64,000 nucleotides of DNA from Lachnospiraceae bacterium (GTDB lineage: Bacteria > Bacillota > Clostridia > Lachnospirales > Lachnospiraceae). Each line of letters opens with the position of its first letter. The first letter of the stretch is position 1. The notes below the pieces were generated by a model. The model was not told where the DNA came from. It saw only the letters and a list, made by a program, of their open reading frames with translations, and did no database searches. The position numbers were made by a program, and so were the translations under genes. The stretch lies in the NCBI GenBank assembly GCA_017453065.1, contig JAFTKW010000015.1, positions 411,054 to 475,053 of the forward strand, read 5' to 3'. Shown here piece by piece: positions 1 through 9,063 of this stretch.

Positions 1-291
1 CTTCTCAATATTGCCAGAGCAGCCATCTCTAAGGCACCAATTTTGATTTTGGATGAAGCTACCAGCTCCGTCGACACTCGTACGGAAAAACATATTGAGC
101 GCGGTATGGATAGATTGATGGCGCAGCGTACCACTTTGGTAATTGCGCACAGACTTTCTACTGTACGCAATGCCAATGCAATCATGGTATTGGAAAACGG
201 CGTAGTTATCGAGCGTGGCGATCATGATGATTTGCTGGCACAGAAGGGCAGATACTACGATTTGTATACAGGATTGACGGAACTCGATTAG
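1..291 (+). CDS. ABC transporter ATP-binding/permease protein, C-terminal fragment (5' cut by window)
   Basis: The frame is open from base 1, so the gene begins outside the window and only the last 96 residues are visible. They hold the end of an ABC nucleotide-binding domain: a Walker B region ILILDEATSSVD, the D-loop and the H-loop AHRLST. This arrangement, ending shortly after a GxYxxLY-type tail, is typical of exporter-type half transporters (MsbA/LmrA-like) in which membrane and ATPase domains are fused. The substrate cannot be told from the fragment. A strong terminator follows 73 bases after the stop codon. Confidence 0.9.
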   Translation, partial: LLNIARAAISKAPILILDEATSSVDTRTEKHIERGMDRLMAQRTTLVIAHRLSTVRNANAIMVLENGVVIERGDHDDLLAQKGRYYDLYTGLTELD

Positions 292-363
292 GGCAGACCG
301 TTGTTGTGGGCCTATGTGTCTGCGAGACCGTGAGCTTGTAGAAATATTGACAAATGTTGACAG

Positions 364-406
364 ACTTCCCCGTAAAAGTTATACTAACTTTTACGGGGAA
401 GTTTTT
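364..406 (+). terminator. Rho-independent terminator after ABC transporter
   Basis: A perfect 18-bp inverted repeat (364-381 with 385-402) with a 3-base loop is followed by a T-rich stretch. It ends the ABC exporter transcript before the next gene. Confidence 0.85.
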
Positions 407-474
407 GATTGTGACTATAATTAGTAGCAATTAAGAAAGCGACCAATAAATATTTTTAGGAGGGCTTTTTCAAA

Positions 475-1029
475 ATGGAAAAAGGAAATTTTGGTATTAG
501 ACTTTGTGTTTACACAGTATTAGCATTTATGCTTGCTTACTTCGGAAGTGCAACATTGTTGTTCCTTATCGCAGGCGTAGTTCTGATTGGTGAGAAGAAC
601 GAATGGGCATTCCGCCAGGTTGTACAGGCTATCGTGCTTTGCTACGTTGGCTCCATTCTGTCTCGTTTCTTCAATATCTTCGATTTCATCGGCGACATTC
701 CTTTCGTAGGAGCAGCATGGAACGTAATCGTAGGCGTTATTGAAGGTTTGGTTGACCTTGCAGTTTTGGTATTTGCTATCGTTGCTATCATCAAGAACCT
801 TAAAGGTGAAGATGCTAACGTTCCTTTGGCAAAGAACATCGCTGATTGGGTATACGGCGTTGTAACTCCAAAGAAAGTGAAAGTAGCAGCTCCAGCAGCA
901 GGCACTTCTTTCTGCACAAAGTGTGGTGCACCAGTGAATGGTCAGTTCTGCACAGCATGTGGAAACCCTGTTGGTCAGGCAGCAGCTCCAGCAGCTGAGG
1001 CTCCAGCACAGGAAAACGCACAGCAGTAA
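475..1029 (+). CDS. Small membrane protein with C-terminal zinc ribbon
   Basis: A protein of 184 residues whose ATG is preceded by AGGAGG at 458-463. Residues 8-40, 47-62 and 80-107 are strongly hydrophobic, suggesting three or more membrane segments. After a short linker, cysteines 147, 150, 159 and 162 form a CxxC-x8-CxxC zinc ribbon (FCTKCGAP then FCTACGNP). The tail is Ala/Pro/Glu rich. Zinc-ribbon membrane proteins of this kind are common in Clostridia but have no assigned role. It appears monocistronic: terminators lie on both sides. Confidence 0.75.
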   Translation: MEKGNFGIRLCVYTVLAFMLAYFGSATLLFLIAGVVLIGEKNEWAFRQVVQAIVLCYVGSILSRFFNIFDFIGDIPFVGAAWNVIVGVIEGLVDLAVLVFAIVAIIKNLKGEDANVPLAKNIADWVYGVVTPKKVKVAAPAAGTSFCTKCGAPVNGQFCTACGNPVGQAAAPAAEAPAQENAQQ

Positions 1030-1064
1030 TACATAACAAATAAATATTTGCCGTAAGGCATAAG

Positions 1065-1093
1065 ACGCCATCCCGATTGGGGTGGCGTTTTGT
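1065..1093 (+). terminator. Rho-independent terminator
   Basis: The 10-bp stem 1065-1074/1079-1088 (one G-T pair) with a 4-base loop is followed by TTTTGTT. It ends the zinc-ribbon membrane protein gene. Confidence 0.8.
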
Positions 1094-1206
1094 TATGGCG
1101 ACGAGGAAAATGAACATTGTGCTTGCACGAATGGACATTTGACGACCGCTAATCAGAGCGAGATACGCTTTGCGAATCTCGTCTCTGTTATGGCGACGAG
1201 GAAAAT
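1088..1206 (+). repeat. Post-terminator repeat element, copy 1 (two half copies)
   Basis: Directly after the terminator T-run comes TTATGGCGACGAGGAAAAT, and nearly the same words recur at 1187-1206. Between them are TGCTTGCACGAATGG (1120-1134) and an imperfect hairpin at 1154-1187 (CAGAGCGAGAT pairing with ATCTCG.CTCTG). The same words reappear after terminators near 50.37 kb and 53.84 kb. The intergenic stretch 1030-1344 otherwise holds only the preceding terminator and the leader of the next gene. Confidence 0.55.
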
Positions 1207-1344
1207 CAACCAATGGTTGAAAAAGAAATTTAACAACTATACCAATAATATCTTCCTATGCCCCTATTTCCGTGCTAGAATATGTCCAATGAAACATGTT
1301 TTATGTACTTTTAGCGGAGGAACTGTTTGTGGGAGGAATGTCAG

Positions 1345-2430
1345 ATGACATTACAGATTAGTGAAAATATTCGCACTCTTAGAAAACAGCATGGCCTGAT
1401 GCAGGAAGGGCTGGCGGAGGCACTTGGTGTTTCCACGGCAGCAGTATCTAAGTGGGAGAGAGGGACTGCAACTCCAGAACTGGGATATATTGCTCAGATG
1501 GCTGAAATCTTCGAAGTGTCAATTGATGTGCTGGTCGGATATCAGATACAGAGCGGAAACAGAGAAATTTTAGAAAAGAAGATATATGAATTGGGAAGGC
1601 AGAAGGAGTTTGAAGAAGCGGTCAAGCTTGCAGAGATTGCTTTGGCAAAATATCCGAATCACTTTTCAACTGTGTATACAGCCGGAATGGCATATATGAT
1701 TAAGGGAGCAGAAATTGGGGATAAGTCTGCGTTTCGAAGAGCTGTTGAATTATTTGAACGTGCGGGTTTACTTTTGCACCAAAATACGAAGCAGGAGATA
1801 AGTGAGTATACCATTCAAAAGTATACAGCCCAGTGTTATCTGGGGATGGGACAAGTAGATAAGGGCATCGAAATATTAAAGAAGCATAATCCTAACGGGC
1901 GAAATGATGCAATGATAGGATTACTCTATGCCAGCAGACAGGAATACAGACCGGAGGAAGCGGAACCTTATTTGGTAAATGCCTTTTCTTCTTATGTATT
2001 GGAATTGATACAGACTACGCTTGGGTATTATCACTATTACAAGCGTAAAGGGGACTACGCAGAGGCTATGAATACTGCGGATTGGATGATTGAGTATTTG
2101 CAGGCATTAAAAATAGACCGGACCAAAATATCTTATCCGGATAAGATGATTAGTTTGCTTTATGCAAATAAGGCACACATGTCGGATCTTCTTGGCGGGG
2201 CGGAGCAGGCGGAGGAATATCTGAAGACGGCGTGGGATCTGGCTAGGAGATTTGATGCAAATCCAGATAACGGAGTGGCGAATGTCAGGTTTTTCCTGGG
2301 AGATATATCCGAAATTACTCTTTTTGATGATATAGGAATATCTGTTACAGATGCAGTGGAGAACCGTTTAGAAGAGGAGGAAGAAGGCGGCAGATTAACC
2401 GAACTTTGGAGGAAGTGGAAACGGGATTAG
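1345..2430 (+). CDS. XRE-family transcriptional regulator with TPR-like C-terminal domain
   Basis: A 361-residue protein from the ATG chosen here, which has GGGAGG 8 bases upstream; a TTG at 1327 with its own AGGAGG-like site is the alternative. Residues about 5-60 form a Cro/CI helix-turn-helix (LAEALGVSTAAVSKWERG). The rest is alpha-helical with paired-helix repeats resembling TPRs, as in peptide- or signal-sensing Rgg/PlcR-type regulators, though the family here is not established. It lies 51 bases upstream of an ABC exporter on the same strand, so it may control that exporter. The ligand is unknown. Confidence 0.8.
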   Translation: MTLQISENIRTLRKQHGLMQEGLAEALGVSTAAVSKWERGTATPELGYIAQMAEIFEVSIDVLVGYQIQSGNREILEKKIYELGRQKEFEEAVKLAEIALAKYPNHFSTVYTAGMAYMIKGAEIGDKSAFRRAVELFERAGLLLHQNTKQEISEYTIQKYTAQCYLGMGQVDKGIEILKKHNPNGRNDAMIGLLYASRQEYRPEEAEPYLVNAFSSYVLELIQTTLGYYHYYKRKGDYAEAMNTADWMIEYLQALKIDRTKISYPDKMISLLYANKAHMSDLLGGAEQAEEYLKTAWDLARRFDANPDNGVANVRFFLGDISEITLFDDIGISVTDAVENRLEEEEEGGRLTELWRKWKRD

Positions 2431-2481
2431 GACGTTCGATGAATTAAGATAAAAGAAATACATTTCAGGGGAGAAAAGAAT

Positions 2482-4194
2482 ATGAAAAAAACAGATATTA
2501 GGCCTTACACAAGGCAGTTTTATAAGAATAATAAGTGGCGGATGACGCTGATGCTTGCGCAGACTGTGATAAATACAGTACTCAGCCTTTTAGTTTCATG
2601 GCTGATTAAGCAGTTGGTAGATATGATGTCTGGTGTGGATATCGGGATCAGTTTTGCCCAGCTTGTAGGAGTGACCATTCTTGGATTCGCAGGTCTGGGA
2701 ATCACGTATGGTTGTGACTATGTTTCTGGCCCAAGACTTTATGCCAAGGCTATGGAGCAATACAAGAACCATGTGTTTGAGAAGATTTCTGAAAAGGGAG
2801 TGGCAGCATTTCAGGGGGAGAATACCAATTTGTACATATCTGCACTTAGCAATGACTGTGCGAAGATTGAAACAGGCTATTTGCCTAAGATTATTGGAAT
2901 CGTCAATCAGTCACTTTTGTTTGTGGCAACGTTTGTAATGATGATGTATTACAGCCCGATTTTGACGGGCATCACCATTGCACTGTGTATTGCACCTGTG
3001 ATTGGGTCACTTCTCACCGGAAACCGTGTGGCTTTGGCAGAAAAGAAGGTTTCGGATGAAAATGAGAACTATATGTCTACCTTGAGAGACAGTTTGGGTG
3101 GATTTTCTGTTATCAAGTCCTTTAAAGCAGAAATACAGATGTGCCGTCTTTTTGCAGAGGATGTAAAGAGAGTCGCAAAAGCAAAGGAAAAACGTGCAAA
3201 GCTAGGTGTCATTATTGCGATGATATCCGATTTTACCGGTATTATGGTACAGATGGGCGTGTTCCTCATTGGTACTGCACTGGCACTGGCCGGATACGGA
3301 ATTACTGCAGGTACGGTTATGATCTTTGTACAGCTCATCAACTACTTGTTATCCCCAATCAGCACGATTCCCAGTCATATCGCAGAATGCAAGGCTTCCA
3401 GAGCATTGATCCGCAAGATGGCAGAGGCTTTGGAGGAGAATGTGCGTGAAAGCGGACTAGCGGATAAAACGGAATTGGAAGAAGGAATCAGATTGGAGAA
3501 TTTATCTTTTTCTTATGAAGAAGGAAAGAAGGTTCTTGATGATATTTCCTTTACCTTTGAAAAGGGAAAAAGTTATGCTTTGGTAGGAGCATCCGGTTGT
3601 GGTAAGTCTACCATGCTGAACCTGCTTATGGCATCCTCTACAGAGTATGAAGGTAAGATTTGCTACGATGACATGGAACTTAGAGAAATCAGTGGAGATT
3701 CTTTGTATGGAATGCTTTCCTTAGTACAACAGAATGTATTTGTGTTCAATGAGTCTATCAGAGACAACATTACCATGTTCTCTGAATTCCCACAGGAGGA
3801 AGTGGACCGTGCGATTAAACTGTCCGGTCTTTCTTCTTTGATTGCAGAGCGTGGCGAAGATTATCTTTGTGGAGAAAATGGAAACGCCTTGTCCGGCGGT
3901 GAAAAACAGCGTATTTCTATCGCCCGCAGTCTGCTTAAGAAATCACAGATTCTTCTTGTGGACGAGGCTACGGCAGCACTGGACCCTCAGACAGCTTTCC
4001 AAGTATCAGATGCTATTTTAGATTTGGATAGTTTGACTCGCATAGTAGTGACGCATTCCTTGGAGGAAGCGCTTCTAAAACGCTATGACTGTATCCTAAC
4101 CCTGAAGAATGGAAAGATTGTGGAAACTGGCAACTTTGAGGAACTGATGGAGCAAAAAGCATATTTCTATTCGCTCTATACGGTTTCACAGTAA
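2482..4194 (+). CDS. ABC transporter ATP-binding/permease protein
   Basis: A 570-residue exporter-type half transporter. Residues about 20-300 carry the six-helix membrane domain, followed by the ATPase with Walker A GASGCGKST (369-377), signature LSGGEKQR (from 471), Walker B ILLVDEATAALD and the H-loop THSLEE. It should work as a dimer in the membrane, exporting a lipid, peptide or drug; the sequence does not show which. The start is preceded by AGGGGAGA. It follows the XRE-TPR regulator and probably shares its transcript. No clear terminator was seen before the next promoter at 4214. Confidence 0.92.
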   Translation: MKKTDIRPYTRQFYKNNKWRMTLMLAQTVINTVLSLLVSWLIKQLVDMMSGVDIGISFAQLVGVTILGFAGLGITYGCDYVSGPRLYAKAMEQYKNHVFEKISEKGVAAFQGENTNLYISALSNDCAKIETGYLPKIIGIVNQSLLFVATFVMMMYYSPILTGITIALCIAPVIGSLLTGNRVALAEKKVSDENENYMSTLRDSLGGFSVIKSFKAEIQMCRLFAEDVKRVAKAKEKRAKLGVIIAMISDFTGIMVQMGVFLIGTALALAGYGITAGTVMIFVQLINYLLSPISTIPSHIAECKASRALIRKMAEALEENVRESGLADKTELEEGIRLENLSFSYEEGKKVLDDISFTFEKGKSYALVGASGCGKSTMLNLLMASSTEYEGKICYDDMELREISGDSLYGMLSLVQQNVFVFNESIRDNITMFSEFPQEEVDRAIKLSGLSSLIAERGEDYLCGENGNALSGGEKQRISIARSLLKKSQILLVDEATAALDPQTAFQVSDAILDLDSLTRIVVTHSLEEALLKRYDCILTLKNGKIVETGNFEELMEQKAYFYSLYTVSQ

Positions 4195-4213
4195 AGAGTT
4201 CTTCACCCACCTC

Positions 4214-4242
4214 TTGACAAATTCAAAATAAATCACTATATT
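4214..4242 (+). promoter_or_regulatory. Sigma-A type promoter for the T-box/valS transcript
   Basis: TTGACA at 4214-4219 and TATATT at 4237-4242 are separated by exactly 17 bases, directly upstream of the T-box leader. Confidence 0.8.
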
Positions 4243-4254
4243 AAATAGCAAATC

Positions 4255-4620
4255 TATGTTTTTTAAAGGTGATGACAAAGAGGAGTACATGCAACTGCGT
4301 ACCAGAGAGAGCGCCTTAGGGAGAACTGCCAAAGGGTAGGAAGTAACCTAGCTGCGAGGGCGCTTGACGAAAAGAGTATGGAAGGTAGCTTTGGAACCGG
4401 AAGGCCGAAAGGGAGCAGGCAGGCGAAGCACAAGAGGCTCAATTGCCAATTGCAATATCAAGTAGGTTTTCACGATTTATCCCCGTTACAGGATAAGGTT
4501 TTAACGTCTGCGAAGCAGATTCGAAACTGTTGAGGCTGTGCTTGTGAAAGTACAGTGAACAAAGGTGGTACCGCGCAAGTTAACAGCGCCCTTTGCCTAA
4601 TTAGGCAAAGGGCGTTTTTA
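4255..4620 (+). promoter_or_regulatory. T-box leader (valine tRNA sensing, from the downstream gene)
   Basis: The leader has the conserved T-box core AAAGGTGGTACCGCG at 4561-4575, just upstream of a terminator, and an AGTA-containing stem region near 4280-4400. In T-box leaders, uncharged tRNA pairs with a specifier codon in stem I and with the T-box core, favouring an antiterminator. The downstream gene is valS, so the sensed tRNA should be valine. I could not assign the specifier codon with confidence by eye. Confidence 0.9.
4587..4620 (+). terminator. T-box regulated terminator before valS
   Basis: A perfect 14-bp palindrome (4587-4600 with 4601-4614) is followed by TTTTTA. It competes with the antiterminator that contains the T-box core. 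Confidence 0.9.
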
Positions 4621-4676
4621 ATTTGCTGTTAAGACAGCGGAATAAGGTTAAATTGTCAACCATGCAAATTAAAAAC

Positions 4677-4769
4677 GGTCCTTCGGACCCATGATGCACA
4701 CGCCGAATTCAAGGAAGATGTCGCTGGCGCGACGATTCGGCGGCGCAAGAGTTTCGACGAGCGAAACTC
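4677..4769 (+). other. GC-rich multi-hairpin segment in the valS leader
   Basis: Between the T-box terminator and valS lies about 170 bases of GC-rich sequence unlike its surroundings. It can form three stems: GGTCC/GGACC at 4677-4689; an 8-bp stem 4701-4708/4735-4742 enclosing GTCGC/GCGAC (4720-4724/4729-4733); and a perfect 8-bp stem GAGTTTCG/CGAAACTC (4749-4756/4762-4769). No coding sequence was found here. Its function is unknown. Confidence 0.5.
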
Positions 4770-4851
4770 CATCCTAGCAGGCTGAGCCCTCCCGCAGAGA
4801 CAGCGAGGCCGACAACGCGCACCCACCCCCCACAAAGAAAGGAAGAAAGAC

Positions 4852-7512
4852 ATGAGCAAAGAATTAGCAAAGACCTATGACCCTAGTGGCATAGAAGACA
4901 GATTGTATGAGAAATGGCTTGCTAAAAAGTACTTCCATGCAGAAGTAGACCACAGCAAGAAACCATTTACTATTGTGATTCCACCTCCAAACATTACAGG
5001 CCAGTTGCATATGGGTCACGCTCTGGACAATACCATGCAGGATATCCTGATTCGTTTCAAGAGAATGCAGGGTTACAATGCACTTTGGCAGCCAGGTACA
5101 GACCATGCAAGTATTGCAACAGAAGTAAAGATTATTGAAAAACTTCGTGAAGAAGGAATTGACAAGTGGGATCTCGGCAGAGAGAAGTTCCTTGAGAGAG
5201 CATGGGACTGGAAGAGAGAGTACGGCGGACGCATCATTTCCCAGCTTAAAAAGCTTGGTTCTTCTTGTGACTGGGATAGAGAGCGCTTCACCATGGATGA
5301 AGGCTGTAACAAAGCGGTTACAGAAGTATTCTGCAAGATGCATGAAAAAGGATGGATTTACAAGGGAAGCCGTATTATCAACTGGTGCCCAGTTTGTAAC
5401 ACTTCTATCTCTGATGCGGAAGTAGAATATCAGGAGCAGGCAGGACATTTCTGGCATATCAAATATCCTTTGATTGATGCAAATGGTCAGCCAAGCACTA
5501 CAGAATTTTTGACCTTTGCAACTACCAGACCAGAGACTATGCTTGGTGATACTGCGGTTGCTATCAACCCAGAAGACCCAAGATATACACATCTCATTGG
5601 TCGCAAGGTATTGCTCCCTCTTATGAATAGAGAGATTCCTATCGTAACAGACAGCTATGTAGATATGGAATTTGGTACAGGTGTAGTTAAGATTACACCA
5701 GCTCATGACCCTAATGACTTCGAAGTAGGAAAGAGACATAATCTTCCTATCATCAATGTTATGAACGACGATGCTACTATCAATGCCAAGGGCGGCAAGT
5801 TCGAAGGTATGGATAGATATGAGGCACGTAAGGCAATTGTGGCTGAACTTGACGAGATGGGACTGTTGGTTAAGATTGAAGACCATGCTCACAACGTAGG
5901 CACACATGATAGATGTAAGACTACCATCGAGCCACTTGTAAAAGAGCAGTGGTTTGTAAAGATGGACGAACTGATTAAACCTGCAGTAGAAGCAGTTAAG
6001 AACGGCGAGATCCAGCTTATTCCAGAACGTATGGAAAAAACATACTTTAACTGGACTGACAATATCCGTGACTGGTGTATCAGCCGTCAGCTTTGGTGGG
6101 GACATCGTATTCCTGCTTATTACTGCGATAAGTGTGGGGAAGTTATTGTTGCAAGACAGGCTCCAACAGTTTGTCCTAAGTGTGGCGAAACTCACTTCAC
6201 ACAGGACCCAGATACTTTGGATACATGGTTCTCATCTGCACTATGGCCTTTCTCTACACTCGGCTGGCCAGAGATGACAGAGGATTTGAAATACTTCTAT
6301 CCAACAGATGTACTTGTAACTGGTTATGACATCATCTTCTTCTGGGTAATTCGTATGATTTTCTCAGGCTATGAGCAGATGAATGAAAAGCCATTTAAGA
6401 CCGTTCTTTTCCATGGCCTTGTGAGAGACAGCCAGGGCCGCAAGATGTCCAAATCCTTGGGCAACGGTATTGATCCATTGGAAATCATTGAACAGTATGG
6501 CGCGGACGCACTCAGACTCACCTTGATTACCGGTAATGCACCTGGTAACGATATGAGATTCTACTACGAGAGAGTAGAAGCAAGCCGTAACTTTGCAAAT
6601 AAGGTTTGGAATGCATCCAGATTTATTATGATGAACATGGAAGGCAAGGAAGTAACTGAGCCTATGGCAGAACAGCTTCAGCCAGTAGACAAATGGATTA
6701 TTTCCAAGATGAACAGCCTTATCAAAGAAGTAACCGACAACATGGAAAACTTTGAACTCGGTATTGCAGTTCAGAAGGTTTATGACTTTATCTGGGATGA
6801 GTTCTGTGACTGGTACATTGAGATGGTTAAGCCTCGTCTTTACAACTCTGATGACCAGGTTAGCCAGAATGCAGCTCTTTATACACTTAAGAGCGTGCTT
6901 ACAGATGCACTCAAACTTCTTCATCCTTATATGCCATTCATCACAGAGGAAATCTTCTGTACACTTCAGCCGGAGGAAGAATCTATCATGATTTCCGATT
7001 GGCCAGTTTACGATGAAGCAAAGGCATATAGCAAAGAGGAAAAAGCAATCGAAATCATCAAGGAAGCAGTTCGCGGTATCCGTAACGTTCGCACTGAGAT
7101 GAACGTACCACCTAGCAAAAAGGCTTCCGTATATGTAGTAAGTGAAAACCAGGATATCTTGAATGTATTTAACGAAGGAAAATTGTTCTTTGAATCCTTG
7201 GCTTACGCTTCTGAGAGCTTCATGCAGAAGGACAAAGCAGGTATTGCAAACGATGCAGTGTCTGTAGTGATTCCTGAGGCAACACTCTATATTCCTTTTG
7301 CAGAGTTAGTTGACATTGCGCAAGAAATCGAGAGACTTCAGAAGGAAGAGAAGCGTCTGGAGGGCGAACTTGCTAGAGTTCAGGGCATGCTTAACAACGA
7401 GCGCTTTATGTCCAAGGCTCCAGAGGCTAAAGTGGCAGAAGAAAGAGCGAAGCTTGAGAAGTACACTCAGATGATGGAGCAGGTAAAGCAGAGATTGGCT
7501 CAGCTGCAGTAA
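4852..7512 (+). CDS. valS: Valyl-tRNA synthetase
   Basis: An 886-residue class I synthetase, a normal length for ValRS. It charges tRNA-Val in the cytoplasm. The HIGH signature appears as HMGH at residues 53-56 within [13 protein letters not shown], and the KMSKS loop is exact at about 531-535. A zinc-binding-like Cys pattern (CDKCGEV, CPKCGE) lies before the second half of the catalytic domain. An editing domain occupies about residues 190-390, and the last 65 residues are a Lys/Glu-rich coiled coil typical of ValRS. The start has AAAGGAAG upstream. Expression is under a T-box leader. Confidence 0.98.
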   Translation: MSKELAKTYDPSGIEDRLYEKWLAKKYFHAEVDHSKKPFTIVIPPPNITGQLHMGHALDNTMQDILIRFKRMQGYNALWQPGTDHASIATEVKIIEKLREEGIDKWDLGREKFLERAWDWKREYGGRIISQLKKLGSSCDWDRERFTMDEGCNKAVTEVFCKMHEKGWIYKGSRIINWCPVCNTSISDAEVEYQEQAGHFWHIKYPLIDANGQPSTTEFLTFATTRPETMLGDTAVAINPEDPRYTHLIGRKVLLPLMNREIPIVTDSYVDMEFGTGVVKITPAHDPNDFEVGKRHNLPIINVMNDDATINAKGGKFEGMDRYEARKAIVAELDEMGLLVKIEDHAHNVGTHDRCKTTIEPLVKEQWFVKMDELIKPAVEAVKNGEIQLIPERMEKTYFNWTDNIRDWCISRQLWWGHRIPAYYCDKCGEVIVARQAPTVCPKCGETHFTQDPDTLDTWFSSALWPFSTLGWPEMTEDLKYFYPTDVLVTGYDIIFFWVIRMIFSGYEQMNEKPFKTVLFHGLVRDSQGRKMSKSLGNGIDPLEIIEQYGADALRLTLITGNAPGNDMRFYYERVEASRNFANKVWNASRFIMMNMEGKEVTEPMAEQLQPVDKWIISKMNSLIKEVTDNMENFELGIAVQKVYDFIWDEFCDWYIEMVKPRLYNSDDQVSQNAALYTLKSVLTDALKLLHPYMPFITEEIFCTLQPEEESIMISDWPVYDEAKAYSKEEKAIEIIKEAVRGIRNVRTEMNVPPSKKASVYVVSENQDILNVFNEGKLFFESLAYASESFMQKDKAGIANDAVSVVIPEATLYIPFAELVDIAQEIERLQKEEKRLEGELARVQGMLNNERFMSKAPEAKVAEERAKLEKYTQMMEQVKQRLAQLQ

Positions 7513-7585
7513 ATGTGCAAGGCAGAGCAAATGTTAGAGTGCTTTGATTTAGTGACAATGCGCAACTGCGCAGGAGGCGCATGTT

Positions 7586-8902
7586 TTGGTAAAACAAATA
7601 ATTGCAACTTATAAAGAAGCCGTGGAATATCTTTATGATGTTCCACGGTTTACCAAAAAGAATAGCGTGGAGGATACCCAGAAGTTTTTAAAGGTTTTGG
7701 GCAGTCCAGACAAATCCATGAAGATTATTCATGTAGCAGGCACAAACGGCAAAGGTTCTGTTTGTGCTTATTTGCGTGGAATTTTGAAGGAAGCGGGATA
7801 TAGGTGTGGCGTGTTTACTTCGCCTCATTTGGTGGAGCCAACAGAACGCTTTCGCATCGATGACAGAGAGATATCTAAAGAAGAGTTTTTGCAGGCCTTT
7901 TTGCAGGTTTATGAGGCTTTAGATTGGGATGCGCTTTCTAGGGAAGAGGGATATCATCCTACTTTTTTTGAATACTTATTTTTTATGGCCATGCTGATTT
8001 TTCAGAGGGCAGAGTTGGACTTTTGCATATTGGAAACAGGACTGGGAGGTAGATTGGATGCTACCAACGCAGTTTCAAATAAAGAACTGACGATTATTAC
8101 CAAGATTGGACTGGATCACACCGAGTATCTAGGCACCACGCTTAGAGAAATCGCGTGGGAAAAAGCGGGGATTATCAGAGAAGGTGTGCCACTAGTCTAT
8201 TGGGATGGAGGAGATGAAGCGACTGTCGAAATTCAGTCAAATTGTGAGAAAAGAAATGTAAGCGCCCATCCAGTGTCGAAAAAAGACTACACCTACTTAG
8301 ATTTTCAAAACAAAAGCATTGATTTTTCCTACCATTCTAGATATTATAATTATATTAGTCTTTGTCTGCGCACTATTGCCAGATACCAGATGGACAATGC
8401 CACTTTGGCTATCCGTAGCATCGAGGTTTTAGACCAGGGCAAAACGGTTACGAAAGAGCATATTGTGGCTGGTATCCAGAAGGCTTTTTGGGCTGGTCGA
8501 ATGGAAGAAGTGAGACCAGACTTTTTTGTGGATGGCGCTCACAATGCAGACGGTATCGAGGCTTTTCTGGACACCGTCAGAGCAGACGGCTACGAAGGAG
8601 AGCGAATCCTTCTATGCAGTGTGGTAAAGGACAAAGATTATACACTGATGATTCGGGAGATGGCAAAGAGTGGCCTGTTTCACAAAGCCTTTGTGGCGCA
8701 GATGCAGAGCTATCGTGCAATCGACCCTTTAAAACTAGTACAATTGTGGAAACAGCATACCGGGCAGGAGCTTTCCGTGTTTGACACGGTGCAGGAGGCG
8801 GTGGAGACTTTGCTTGCGCAACAGACAGATTCCCAGCGAATCTATGCGGCAGGATCTCTTTATCTGGTAGGCGAGATAAAGGAAATGTTAGAGAGGTGCT
8901 GA
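7586..8902 (+). CDS. folC: Bifunctional folylpolyglutamate synthase/dihydrofolate synthase
   Basis: A 438-residue Mur-ligase-family protein that adds glutamate to folates (and usually to dihydropteroate). The ATP-binding loop HVAGTNGKGS is at residues 49-58, followed by FTSPHL and the family motif ETGLGGRLDATN. The Mur-type C-terminal domain begins with WAGRMEEV and FVDGAHNADG. Translation most likely starts at TTG 7586, because AGGAGG lies 8 bases upstream and an ATG at 7581 is closed after three codons. It follows valS by 73 bases and is one base from a small acidic ORF, so all three may be cotranscribed. Confidence 0.93.
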   Translation: MVKQIIATYKEAVEYLYDVPRFTKKNSVEDTQKFLKVLGSPDKSMKIIHVAGTNGKGSVCAYLRGILKEAGYRCGVFTSPHLVEPTERFRIDDREISKEEFLQAFLQVYEALDWDALSREEGYHPTFFEYLFFMAMLIFQRAELDFCILETGLGGRLDATNAVSNKELTIITKIGLDHTEYLGTTLREIAWEKAGIIREGVPLVYWDGGDEATVEIQSNCEKRNVSAHPVSKKDYTYLDFQNKSIDFSYHSRYYNYISLCLRTIARYQMDNATLAIRSIEVLDQGKTVTKEHIVAGIQKAFWAGRMEEVRPDFFVDGAHNADGIEAFLDTVRADGYEGERILLCSVVKDKDYTLMIREMAKSGLFHKAFVAQMQSYRAIDPLKLVQLWKQHTGQELSVFDTVQEAVETLLAQQTDSQRIYAAGSLYLVGEIKEMLERC

Positions 8903-8903
8903 C

Positions 8904-9050
8904 ATGATTAATTTTGAAGAAGAACTGAAAAAATTTCACCCCAGTTTGGAAGTTGAAGATGCAGAGGATGCCATCTACAATCAGGATTTGACTGATATGG
9001 CAGACGTTTTAGTAAAGATGCTCAAAGAGGTAAAGGAAGAGGAAGAATAG
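8904..9050 (+). CDS. Small acidic protein of 48 residues, unknown function
   Basis: An ORF too short for most gene finders. It starts with ATG one base after the folC stop and ends 13 bases before the next gene, so it fits tightly in the operon. The product begins MINFEEELKKFHPSLEVED and ends in a Glu-rich helix (KEVKEEEE). GAGAGG precedes the start. The composition is strongly acidic and looks helical. I do not recognise a family; position and ribosome-binding site are the main support. Confidence 0.6.
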   Translation: MINFEEELKKFHPSLEVEDAEDAIYNQDLTDMADVLVKMLKEVKEEEE

Positions 9051-9063
9051 GAAGGACTAAGGC

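Noticed and set aside
520-1071. Minus-strand ORF opposite the zinc-ribbon membrane protein
   Set aside because: Antisense of a well-supported gene with a strong ribosome-binding site and flanking terminators on the plus strand.
4864-6195. Long minus-strand ORF opposite valS
   Set aside because: The plus strand encodes a perfect ValRS with all motifs; the opposite frame shows no domain and no ribosome-binding site.
8488-8784. Plus-strand ORF overlapping folC in another frame
   Set aside because: Lies wholly inside folC; Arg/Ser-rich product without a ribosome-binding site.
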